This document shows, in pieces, positions 18,772 through 26,267 of a DNA stretch of 64,000 nt. Location: positions 29,336 through 93,335 of the forward strand of contig JAGXTF010000105.1 of NCBI GenBank assembly GCA_018333525.1. Reading direction: 5' to 3'. Below the pieces are notes generated by a model. That model did not search any database. It was not told where the DNA came from and worked only from the letters and a program-made list of their open reading frames with translations. Made by a program: the position numbers and the translations under genes. The DNA comes from Bacteroidota bacterium (GTDB lineage Bacteria; Bacteroidota; Bacteroidia; NS11-12g; UBA955). Every line of letters begins with the position of its first letter. Position 1 is the stretch's first letter.

Positions 18772-19452
18772 TTACGGATTGACAACTTCAAAAATCTGAT
18801 TTCCGGAAAGGCATAATGCTTTTCCACCACGCACTCTTTTTCCCATATTCACAAAACCTGTAAGTGCACCAAAGGATGGCATGATTAAGGTTTTTTCATG
18901 AATAAAAAAACAAGGCATACTGATATGCTGACGGCCTTTGCCGGAAATGGTAAATCCCGGGTGAATATGTCCGCAAATATTGAATGAATCTGTTTTTTCC
19001 ATTGGATGATGGGTCAGAATAATACTGCCGATTTCCCAAAATTCAACCACTTGAATACCTGCATTTTGGTAATGAGAAACAGGTAAAATATCGTGATTTC
19101 CCTCAACCAAAATAAATGTGCAATTGGGGTGCATTTTTAGTAATTCATGCAGCCATAGCCATTCTGCATTGGATGCGGAATGGAAAAGATCACCGAGAAA
19201 AACACACCTTTCAGGAACAAAAGTTTCCATCAAATGATGCAGATTCTGAAAATCTTTAATTGCTGCAGCGTGCGGAATTGGAATATGATTGTTGCGAAAA
19301 TGACTGGCTTTGCCAAAATGACAATCTGCCACCAGCATGGTTTTGGTAGGTACATGTAGCAATACCTTTTCGGGCAATGCATAAAAATAATCATTTCCAA
19401 AATAAATTTCGGTCCCATGGACGGGTAATGTATGAGGAAATGAAACGGACAT
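18772..19452 (-). CDS. pdeM: Ligase-associated DNA repair endonuclease PdeM-like
   Basis: 226 aa, a calcineurin-type metallophosphoesterase. Metal-binding motifs are in order: LVADCHFGKASHFRNN (D-x-H), VFLGDLFHSASNAEW (GDxxH), LVEGNHD (GNHD), LTHHPM and ICGHIHPG (GHxH). The FGKASHFRNN and IPIPHAA segments are typical of PdeM, which elsewhere sits with a helicase, an exonuclease and an ATP-dependent ligase. None of these partners is next to it here. It begins about 95 nt from the divergent mechanosensitive channel gene and converges on rho with 1 nt between stops. Confidence 0.85.
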   Translation of the reverse strand: MSVSFPHTLPVHGTEIYFGNDYFYALPEKVLLHVPTKTMLVADCHFGKASHFRNNHIPIPHAAAIKDFQNLHHLMETFVPERCVFLGDLFHSASNAEWLWLHELLKMHPNCTFILVEGNHDILPVSHYQNAGIQVVEFWEIGSIILTHHPMEKTDSFNICGHIHPGFTISGKGRQHISMPCFFIHEKTLIMPSFGALTGFVNMGKRVRGGKALCLSGNQIFEVVNP

Positions 19453-19546
19453 TCTGGTTAAAAATCAGATCAATAATAAAAATCCAATTTAGGAAATGTG
19501 TGGCAAATTTAGCAACGATACACTGGGAATTGTTAATTTGCATAGA

Positions 19547-20314
19547 ATGAACTGGAACGAAGATATTTTTCCCTGGTTGAGATATTATCGCCATTATATC
19601 TTTTTGATATTCGCCGCAATAGCACTCCGTTTGTTAATAGTTGCTTTGTATCGGAAGCGGAAAAAACTGAAGAAAAAAGACAATTTTATCATAGGCATTA
19701 ACAACGTTACACTGGTAGTGGGGTTGATATGGCTTTTTATGTTTGTGCTCAATTTATTGGGAATTACCATTCGCGAATTTTTCACGAGCATTACCATCAT
19801 TGCAGCGGCGCTGGCCATTGTTTTTCGAGATTACATTGTGAATGGATTGAATGGTATGATTATGATGTTTGGCGACAATTACCGGATTGGCGATTACATA
19901 GAAATTGGTGACAACAAGGGAATTATAGAAGATTTGACTTTGATGAGCGTGCATTTGAAAAATGATGAAGACAATACGGTTATCATACCCAATAACCACA
20001 TCGCATCATCCGTCGTGATTAATTATTCCAAAAACCCACGACATTTCAGTACTGTAGATTTTGAATTAACGACGGTGCATAGCATAAATCCGGAAAGATT
20101 GGAACAAGCTATGGATAAAGCACTGAAACCTTATGAAGCTATTCTCAGGGAGGATAGTCAACAACTCAAGGTGGTGGAGTATAAAACAGACATCATTCAT
20201 TACAGAATGCGATTTGGCCTTAAGAAATATGAACATTCGATATCCAGAGAAATCAAGCAAGAGCTGTATCGCGAGTTGCTGGAATTGATTGAGGTGGACA
20301 AAAAAAAGAATTAG
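19547..20314 (+). CDS. Small mechanosensitive channel (MscS family)
   Basis: 255 aa from ATG 19547. Three hydrophobic helices precede the pore-lining helix region FFTSITIIAAALAIVFRDYI, then the MscS beta domain (GDNYRIGDYIEIGDNKGIIEDL, VIIPNNHIASSVVINYSK) and a cytoplasmic alpha/beta end. It should release solutes on osmotic downshock. An in-frame ATG at 19496 would add 17 residues; the later start is preferred because TTAATTTG (19533-19540) lies 6 nt before it, like other starts in this window. Confidence 0.88.
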   Translation: MNWNEDIFPWLRYYRHYIFLIFAAIALRLLIVALYRKRKKLKKKDNFIIGINNVTLVVGLIWLFMFVLNLLGITIREFFTSITIIAAALAIVFRDYIVNGLNGMIMMFGDNYRIGDYIEIGDNKGIIEDLTLMSVHLKNDEDNTVIIPNNHIASSVVINYSKNPRHFSTVDFELTTVHSINPERLEQAMDKALKPYEAILREDSQQLKVVEYKTDIIHYRMRFGLKKYEHSISREIKQELYRELLELIEVDKKKN

Positions 20315-20373
20315 TAAAAGAAGGGCAATTGCTTTTTTGTAGAAAGAAATTAATTTAGCAGCGACAACCACAC

Positions 20374-20706
20374 ATGGAAAAAAGGAAAGTAGTGACCGAT
20401 TATTCAAAACTATCAGAAGACTTATTGGTAGTTTATGAGGACACTTATCCAACCGGAATCGCCGGCAAAACCATCCGATTTCCCAATGCTAAAGGGGAAA
20501 TTGTAACTGCGGTGCGCCTTGAAACTGATGACACCATCTACCTGGTAAAAGTAATGGCCAAGCCCAAAGAAGTTTTATCTGAAGAACAGATGGACGAAAT
20601 GGTGAAAACCAGTGTAAATGACAAGGAGAGCGGAGCAGAAGCAGAAGAAGATGAGACAGCCGAAGAGCCGGAGGATAAGCCTGCGTCCGAAGATGAAGAA
20701 GAATAA
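20374..20706 (+). CDS. Conserved small protein with acidic tail
   Basis: 110 aa, no signal peptide or membrane segment. The first ~70 residues form a compact domain (DYSKLSEDLLVVYEDTYPTG, then IRFPNAKGEIVTAVRLETDD and IYLVKV) that I recognise as a recurrent Bacteroidota hypothetical protein. The last ~35 residues are almost entirely Glu, Asp, Ala and Pro. The function is unknown. It ends 10 nt before apaG and is probably cotranscribed. Confidence 0.75.
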   Translation: MEKRKVVTDYSKLSEDLLVVYEDTYPTGIAGKTIRFPNAKGEIVTAVRLETDDTIYLVKVMAKPKEVLSEEQMDEMVKTSVNDKESGAEAEEDETAEEPEDKPASEDEEE

Positions 20707-20716
20707 AATCAAAACA

Positions 20717-21103
20717 ATGGAAAGCGCACTCACTAAAGATATTCGGGTTAGCGTCCAAAATTTTTACAGACCTGATTTGAGCAATGCGCAGGGAGGAGAA
20801 TTTGTTTTTGTATATAATATTTCCATTGAAAATCTCGGGGAGGAAAAGGTGCAACTGATTAGCCGTCATTGGCATATTCGGGATGCAATAGGAAATGAGC
20901 GCATCGTGGAAGGCGATGGTGTTGTTGGCCAGCAGCCGATAATTGACTCGGGGAATGCCCATATTTACAGCAGTTCTTGCCATCTCACCACTTATTTTGG
21001 AACGATGGAAGGGTACTATAATTTTCTGCGCTTATCCGATCATGCAGAGTTCACTGCGAAAATTCCTTTATTTCTGATGGAGGTACCCTTTTTACTTTCC
21101 TGA
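20717..21103 (+). CDS. apaG: ApaG domain protein
   Basis: 128 aa from ATG 20717, the usual length of about 125. It is an immunoglobulin-like beta sandwich. Signature segments are FVFVYNISIENLGEEKVQL, SRHWHIRDAIGNERIVEGDGVVGQQP (split here across two motifs), YSSSCHLTTYFGTMEGYYNF and a hydrophobic C-terminus. ApaG proteins bind pyrophosphate-like ligands and have been linked to Co/Mg handling and Ap4A, but the molecular role is not settled. Confidence 0.93.
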   Translation: MESALTKDIRVSVQNFYRPDLSNAQGGEFVFVYNISIENLGEEKVQLISRHWHIRDAIGNERIVEGDGVVGQQPIIDSGNAHIYSSSCHLTTYFGTMEGYYNFLRLSDHAEFTAKIPLFLMEVPFLLS

Positions 21104-21126
21104 TTTAGAAATAATTTCGAACATTC

Positions 21127-21831
21127 ATGCGATCCAGACTGATCATTACCGGAGCAAGCCGGGGAATAGGGAAAAGCACTGCACTTAAATTTGCCGGTAA
21201 CCAATTCGACGTTGCTTTTTGTGGAAGAAATAAAGAAGATTTATCCGCTCTTGAGAACCAACTTAAATCTATGTTTGATGGCAATTTCAAAGGCTTTGTT
21301 GCAGACCTGCGAGATAAACAGGCTGTAAAAGAATTTGGAAAAAATGCCATTGATTTTTTAGGAGGTTGCGATGTGCTGGTTAACAACGCCGGCATATTTG
21401 TCCCGGGTAGTATTGAAAATGACGAAGATGGTATTTTTGAAGATCAACTCGCAATAAATCTGCACTCTTACTACCATTTAACCCGTGCCGTATTGCCTGC
21501 TCTGAAACTCGGAAAGAGACCACATATTTTTAATATGTGCAGCATTGCAAGTATTAAAGCTTATCCAAATGGCGGTAGTTATTGCATTTCTAAATTTGCA
21601 GTATATGGTCTTACCAAAGTTTTACGCGAGGAATTAAAACCGGCACATATAGGAGTTACTGCTATTTTGCCCGGGGCAACGTTAACAGAAAGTTGGGGAG
21701 AAAGTACGGAACCGGCTACCAGATTTATGCGTACAACGGATATCGCGGATGCCATATGGGCCGCATATTCCATCAATGAACATACCGTAATGGAAGACAT
21801 CATTATGCGGCCAGTGGCAGGTGACATTTAA
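21127..21831 (+). CDS. Short-chain dehydrogenase/reductase
   Basis: 234 aa classical SDR. The cofactor motif is IITGASRGIGKSTALKFAG, followed by LVNNAGIF. The catalytic Ser is in NMCSIAS and the Tyr and Lys in SYCISKFAVYGL (YxxxK). The segment after the first beta strand (CGRNKEDL) suggests an NADP preference. It resembles FabG-like and sepiapterin-like reductases, but the substrate cannot be assigned. It starts 23 nt after apaG. Confidence 0.9.
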   Translation: MRSRLIITGASRGIGKSTALKFAGNQFDVAFCGRNKEDLSALENQLKSMFDGNFKGFVADLRDKQAVKEFGKNAIDFLGGCDVLVNNAGIFVPGSIENDEDGIFEDQLAINLHSYYHLTRAVLPALKLGKRPHIFNMCSIASIKAYPNGGSYCISKFAVYGLTKVLREELKPAHIGVTAILPGATLTESWGESTEPATRFMRTTDIADAIWAAYSINEHTVMEDIIMRPVAGDI

Positions 21832-21900
21832 ATGATGCTGTGTCGAATTCGTGTAAATTAGAATGTGCTTCTTGAGGGCACAGGAATTACTCACAGTATC

Positions 21901-21931
21901 TTTGTATAGCGTTCGCAAAGTATTACTTTTG
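21901..21931 (+). promoter_or_regulatory. Canonical Bacteroidota promoter for the T9SS gene
   Basis: TTTG (21901-21904), exactly 19 nt, then TACTTTTG (21924-21931). This is the consensus TTTG-N19-TAnnTTTG architecture. It would give a leader of about 30 nt to the ATG at 21970. A second TATCTTTG box overlaps the -33 element at 21897-21904. Confidence 0.75.
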
Positions 21932-21969
21932 CGATTCCAAACAGACAACAAAACAATCCGAAATAAATA

Positions 21970-23331
21970 ATGAAAAAGTTATTACTCACCATGTCTGCAA
22001 TTACACTAGTTTTTACCGGTGTATTTGCACAACAACTTGAGGTTCATCCCGAATTAGGCAATGTGCAAGTTACGAACAAAACACACATCGTTAGCGGGAG
22101 CAAACATCAGGTAACTTCACGCGGTGCCAACGACGTAAGTACGTGGTACAATTTCCTGGGATCCTATAAAGAAGGAACTCTATTAGGACAATCTCTGAAA
22201 TCTTATGCGAATTTTATTTGGCCTGATACCACCGGATACGTGGTATACAGCGATGGTACCAAAAGCAAAATGGGCTTCCACGTTTGGGGTTCAACCTTTG
22301 ATCCTAAAGATACAAACTATGCCGCAACCGGTGAGACCGTATTGACTAAATTCAATCCTTATACTCTGGATTCTCTTCAGTTCCTGAAATTCTATGTTCG
22401 CCAGCTCGATAGTTTTGATTTCGGCGCAGGTAAAGTAGAAGTGATTGACACTGCATACATTCAGTATTATGATATCACCGGATTGGATGTAAAAACATTT
22501 GTATACACCAGTCAGATTCCAAAAGTGACTTACTATGCTGCTTATCCTAAAGAAGCCGGCTTCAGTACCAAATCCCTGTTGAACTCTACCGCGATTAAAA
22601 CCGATACTATTTTGCTCGACAAATCATGGGCAGACAGTGTGGATTATAATGGTGCGAACACCTCTTTCTTCGGTAGTTACGTAATTTTGGCTCCGGGCCT
22701 TACTTCCAAGTCTACCAACACTTTGCCGGTAACAAACAACCTTATGGCTTATTCTATCACCTACAAGCCGATGAGAAAAACCAATTTGGGAGATACTTTG
22801 ATTGCTTATGACGGATCTACCTGGAGCAAAAAATTCAACATGTTTGGATTGCAGTACCAGATTCTGGACCAGCACGATCAATTGATCACCACCCCATACA
22901 GAATTAACAACACATTTGTTTCTAATTTTGAAGTACGTTATGGTCAGAGTATCGGATCTGTATTCAAAAGCTATATCCCTGGTACCATTTTCAGCAGCAC
23001 TTTGTTCCAAAATGTTTACTGGCACATTACTACTTCCAACCTTTCTAACAAAGAATTTGGAAATAATGGTATTACCGGAGCAGCAGTTTATCCAAACCCT
23101 GCTTCTGCAAACAGCTCTGTAGATGTAGCATTCAGCCTGAACAAATCCAGCGACGTAATTACTACTATCACCGATTTGAACGGTAAAGTTGTGAAAGCTT
23201 TCGGTGCGAAAACTTTCGGTGCAGGAACCCATACCATGAACCTGAATACTCAGGAACTCAGCAAAGGAATGTACCTGGTTATCCTTGAAGGATCTGCCGG
23301 TAAAACCACCGCTAAATTGAGCATTCAATAA
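21970..23331 (+). CDS. Secreted protein with type IX sorting domain
   Basis: 453 aa. A signal peptide (MKKLLLTMSAITLVFTGVFAQ) exports it to the periplasm. The last ~80 residues are a T9SS type A C-terminal signal: VYPNPASANSSVDVAFSL, then ITDLNGKVVKAF, LSKGMYLVILEG and a final KLSIQ. The cargo region (residues 25-360) has no motif I recognise. It is rich in Thr, Ser and aromatic residues and looks like an all-beta surface protein. It has its own strong promoter and a strong terminator, so it is a single-gene unit, probably well expressed. Confidence 0.88.
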   Translation: MKKLLLTMSAITLVFTGVFAQQLEVHPELGNVQVTNKTHIVSGSKHQVTSRGANDVSTWYNFLGSYKEGTLLGQSLKSYANFIWPDTTGYVVYSDGTKSKMGFHVWGSTFDPKDTNYAATGETVLTKFNPYTLDSLQFLKFYVRQLDSFDFGAGKVEVIDTAYIQYYDITGLDVKTFVYTSQIPKVTYYAAYPKEAGFSTKSLLNSTAIKTDTILLDKSWADSVDYNGANTSFFGSYVILAPGLTSKSTNTLPVTNNLMAYSITYKPMRKTNLGDTLIAYDGSTWSKKFNMFGLQYQILDQHDQLITTPYRINNTFVSNFEVRYGQSIGSVFKSYIPGTIFSSTLFQNVYWHITTSNLSNKEFGNNGITGAAVYPNPASANSSVDVAFSLNKSSDVITTITDLNGKVVKAFGAKTFGAGTHTMNLNTQELSKGMYLVILEGSAGKTTAKLSIQ

Positions 23332-23344
23332 ACCTATTGACATC

Positions 23345-23382
23345 AAAAAAAAGAGGTCGTTGCAAAACGACCTCTTTTTTTT
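23345..23382. terminator. Strong bidirectional terminator
   Basis: A perfect 17-bp stem (23345-23361 with 23366-23382), loop GCAA, with A8 on one side and T8 on the other. It lies between the convergent T9SS gene and murA and can serve both strands. Confidence 0.93.
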
Positions 23383-23396
23383 ATGCCTTATTTTTA

Positions 23397-24704
23397 TCAG
23401 GAAACTCTTGTTATATCTGCACCAATAGCATTCAGGCGGCCTTCGATATTCTCGTATCCACGGTCTATTTGTTCAATGTTGCGGATGACGCTTTTGCCTC
23501 TGGCGCTCATAGCGGCAATCAGCAAGGCAACACCTGCGCGAATATCCGGGGATGACATTTGAATCCCTTTTAACTGCGCCCTGCGATCTAATCCGATTAC
23601 GGTTGCCCGGTGCGGGTCGCACAGAATGATTTGGGCACCCATGTCAATCAAATTATCTACAAAAAACAGACGGCTTTCAAACATCTTCTGGTGTATCAAT
23701 ACAGTACCTCTGGCTTGCGTGGCTGTAACCAATGCAATGGAAATCAAATCCGGGGTAAAACCCGGCCAGATCTGATCAGAAATGGTAAGTATAGATCCAT
23801 CAATAAAAGTGTCTATTTCGTAATGCTTGTTTTTTAGAATGCGGATATCATCACCTCGTATTTCCATTTGAATTCCAAGGCGCTGAAATGTTCTGGGAAT
23901 AATACCGAGCATATCCACCCTGCAATTTTTCAAAGTAATTTCACTTTGGGTAATTGCGGCCATCCCAATAAATGAACCTATTTCGATCATATCCGGCAAA
24001 CAGCGGTGTTTGCAACCGTTTAAAGATGTAACACCTTCAATTCTGAGAACATTGGAACCTATACCAGTTATTTTGGCTCCCATGCTGTTGAGCATGTGGC
24101 AAAGTTGCTGCACATATGGTTCGCAAGCTGCATTGGTAATAGTTGAAATGCCATTGGCCAAAACAGCGGCCATAACAATATTTGCGGTACCGGTTACAGA
24201 GGCCTCATCCAGCAGCATTTCCGCACCTTTTAATGATTCACCATAAACCCTGAAAAAATTCTCTTCTGGCAAATATTCGAAACGGGCAGAGAGTGCTGCA
24301 AATCCTTCAAAATGCGTATCCAGTCTGCGTCGGCCTATTTTATCGCCACCGGGACTTGGAATATACCCCTTGCCAAAACGAGCCAAAAGCGGTCCCACAA
24401 TCATAATGCTTCCACGAAGTGCAGCACCTTTTTTGCGGAATTCATCGGTTTCCATAAAAGCCAGGTCAATATCAGCTGCACGAAAACTAAAAGTTCCATG
24501 TTCCAGCCTTTTGGTCTCCACACCCAAATCTCCCAGTAATTCAATAAGTTTCATCACATCCCGGATTTCGGGAATGTTTTCAATAATGACTTCTTCTGAG
24601 GTGAGCAGTGTGGCACAAATGACCTGCAGTGCTTCGTTTTTGGCTCCCTGGGGGGTTAACTCCCCGCTCAGGACATGACCGCCTTCAATGATAAATTCAG
24701 CCAT
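23397..24704 (-). CDS. murA: UDP-GlcNAc 1-carboxyvinyltransferase, Asp variant
   Basis: 435 aa. It adds enolpyruvate to UDP-GlcNAc, the first committed step of peptidoglycan synthesis (EC 2.5.1.7). The N-terminus FIIEGGHVLSGELTPQGAKN holds the substrate-binding Lys and Asn (family KNAAL region). The active-site loop reads IPSPGGDKIGRRRLDTHF: the position of the catalytic Cys115 of E. coli MurA is Asp121 here. In other bacteria the Cys-to-Asp form stays active and is not alkylated by fosfomycin. It follows DUF4290 after 3 nt and is in the same transcript. Confidence 0.96.
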   Translation of the reverse strand: MAEFIIEGGHVLSGELTPQGAKNEALQVICATLLTSEEVIIENIPEIRDVMKLIELLGDLGVETKRLEHGTFSFRAADIDLAFMETDEFRKKGAALRGSIMIVGPLLARFGKGYIPSPGGDKIGRRRLDTHFEGFAALSARFEYLPEENFFRVYGESLKGAEMLLDEASVTGTANIVMAAVLANGISTITNAACEPYVQQLCHMLNSMGAKITGIGSNVLRIEGVTSLNGCKHRCLPDMIEIGSFIGMAAITQSEITLKNCRVDMLGIIPRTFQRLGIQMEIRGDDIRILKNKHYEIDTFIDGSILTISDQIWPGFTPDLISIALVTATQARGTVLIHQKMFESRLFFVDNLIDMGAQIILCDPHRATVIGLDRRAQLKGIQMSSPDIRAGVALLIAAMSARGKSVIRNIEQIDRGYENIEGRLNAIGADITRVS

Positions 24705-24707
24705 CCC

Positions 24708-25385
24708 TTAATACCTTCTGTAGCCGCCGCCACCACCTTTGTTTCTGTTAAACTTATTATTCTTGTTGCGGTTGTTGTTGTTATTGTTGTTGCTCTTATT
24801 TCTGTTAAAGAACTTCTTTTGAGGAGAGTTGTCCTGTGAAACTACAAGCTGATCACCGGCCAGATTAAGCTTGCCTTTGGAAAGCGTTTTCAGATGTTCA
24901 GCAATGGTTTCATTACTCAAATTTTCATTGTTCCAACTTTTACAACTGTTGTACATGAATGACGCAATTAAATTTACCAGGCCCTGTCTGAGTTCCGGGT
25001 CTTCCATTTCTGCCGCCTTATCCACCATATTTTGCAGGTTGCGTCCGTAAAATCTGAATTTGATTACAGAATCGGGATAACCAATGGATCCGGGCTTTTG
25101 GTTTCGCTCTTCTCTGGTTGGCATAGCATAAGGGCAATCTACATCCAAATCATAATCTGCCATTTGGTACAAATGTTCCCAAAGCGTTTCTTTATAGTTG
25201 CTTTGTTGCTTCACTTCCGGATTGAGCACCGCCATAATCTGAATTACAGCTTCCGCCGTAGAAGTGCGCTTGTCTCTGTCTGAAAGACTTTGAATGTATT
25301 TTACGTAATCGTGAACGTGCCTTCCATATTCAGCAATCACCATGGAAGATCTTTGGGTGTTATAGTCGTCTTGCATTAACTGCAT
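24708..25385 (-). CDS. DUF4290 family protein
   Basis: 225 aa from ATG 25385 (a second ATG follows at 25376). It is a cytosolic helical protein of the Bacteroidota DUF4290 family: DDYNTQRSSMVIAEYGRHVH, YGRNLQNMVDKAAEME and NLIASFMYNSCKSWNNENL are diagnostic. The C-terminus turns into an Asn/Arg/Lys-rich tail with a Gly run, which may bind nucleic acid (inference). The function is unknown, but it commonly sits directly before murA. A TAATTTTG box (minus strand, 25399-25392) lies 6 nt before the ATG. A longer frame reading upstream is rejected because it would run through the terminator hairpin. Confidence 0.85.
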   Translation of the reverse strand: MQLMQDDYNTQRSSMVIAEYGRHVHDYVKYIQSLSDRDKRTSTAEAVIQIMAVLNPEVKQQSNYKETLWEHLYQMADYDLDVDCPYAMPTREERNQKPGSIGYPDSVIKFRFYGRNLQNMVDKAAEMEDPELRQGLVNLIASFMYNSCKSWNNENLSNETIAEHLKTLSKGKLNLAGDQLVVSQDNSPQKKFFNRNKSNNNNNNNRNKNNKFNRNKGGGGGYRRY

Positions 25386-25391
25386 GTGTGG

Positions 25392-25399
25392 CAAAATTA
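25392..25399 (-). promoter_or_regulatory. -7 box TAATTTTG before DUF4290-murA
   Basis: A perfect TAnnTTTG match on the minus strand, 6 nt before the DUF4290 ATG and downstream of the lipoprotein terminator. It is the natural promoter of the DUF4290-murA pair. Confidence 0.55.
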
Positions 25400-25418
25400 G
25401 TTGAGATTGTACCAAATG

Positions 25419-25450
25419 AAAAGCCCCGACCATATTTAGTCGGGGCTTTT
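25419..25450 (-). terminator. Terminator after lipoprotein gene
   Basis: A 12-bp GC-rich stem (25419-25430 with 25439-25450), 8-nt loop, ending in a T4 run on the minus strand. It lies 18 nt past the stop of the lipoprotein gene at 25468. Confidence 0.88.
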
Positions 25451-25467
25451 TATAATATCTTTATCTA

Positions 25468-26067
25468 TTAATAGAAATAAGGCTCGTCATTAATGGCTTC
25501 CAGTTCCAGAATCCACTCTTTGTCGTTTTCATCGCGCCCTTTAACTTTCATTGCTTTTTCTTTAAGCATTACAATGGCCCAGTCGATGGTGTTCTTCTGA
25601 GTCATGTTTTCATTGTCATAACTCAATTCCGGTTTAACCTGAATTTTGTAATGGCCTTTGTCAAAAGTCCATTTTCCACCTGGCATCAAGTATTGAATAT
25701 GACTTGGCATCTGCAATCTAAAGCCTGTGTATGCTATATGGCAGCAGGCGTCAAAACCAAAATGGGTACCATCATAAGTATGATTGGTAATGTATTTGGT
25801 TTTACCGTCAACTTCGGTCTTTTTAACAATTTCAAGGCCATAACCACCGGCACGACCGAGGTTGATGACAATAGTGAAACCGTTTTCTGCATCGATTAGT
25901 TGGGTAGTGCGATCTTCACCTTCGTAGGTGTATTTTTTTACAGCCCACTCATTTGCAACTCTGTCACGCTTGGCGCGGAGGGAGATGCGTGGCCCTTCTT
26001 CATACTTACAACCGGCAAAGGTCATAGCTCCTAACAGCGCTAAAGAGGTAAGTTTAAAAAATTTCAT
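25468..26067 (-). CDS. Hypothetical lipoprotein
   Basis: 199 aa. The signal MKFFKLTSLALLGAMTFAGC ends in a lipobox Cys at residue 20. The mature part has an alternating pattern of short strands (WAVKKYTYEGEDRTTQ, FTIVINLGR, KWTFDKGHYKIQV, WILELEAIND) like the lipocalin-type lipoproteins of Bacteroidota, but I cannot name a family. Two adjacent Cys (FGFDACCHIAY) are unusual for an exported protein. It is a single-gene unit: terminator downstream, about 200 nt to the TonB receptor stop upstream. Confidence 0.75.
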   Translation of the reverse strand: MKFFKLTSLALLGAMTFAGCKYEEGPRISLRAKRDRVANEWAVKKYTYEGEDRTTQLIDAENGFTIVINLGRAGGYGLEIVKKTEVDGKTKYITNHTYDGTHFGFDACCHIAYTGFRLQMPSHIQYLMPGGKWTFDKGHYKIQVKPELSYDNENMTQKNTIDWAIVMLKEKAMKVKGRDENDKEWILELEAINDEPYFY

Positions 26068-26267
26068 ACTTTGAATATGTTACAAAATAAGTCCTTTTGT
26101 AACATAATTACAAATCAAACTTCTCCCCTGAGGCCATTTAATGAACATTACAGATGTGTATAAACTCATATTTCCCGGATATTTTTGAACAGTTTAAAGA
26201 AGCAAGATGATTAAAAGGGGATTGTTTTTAAAGCGTTTTGGCGAGCTATAAGTTCTTTGATTCTGCT

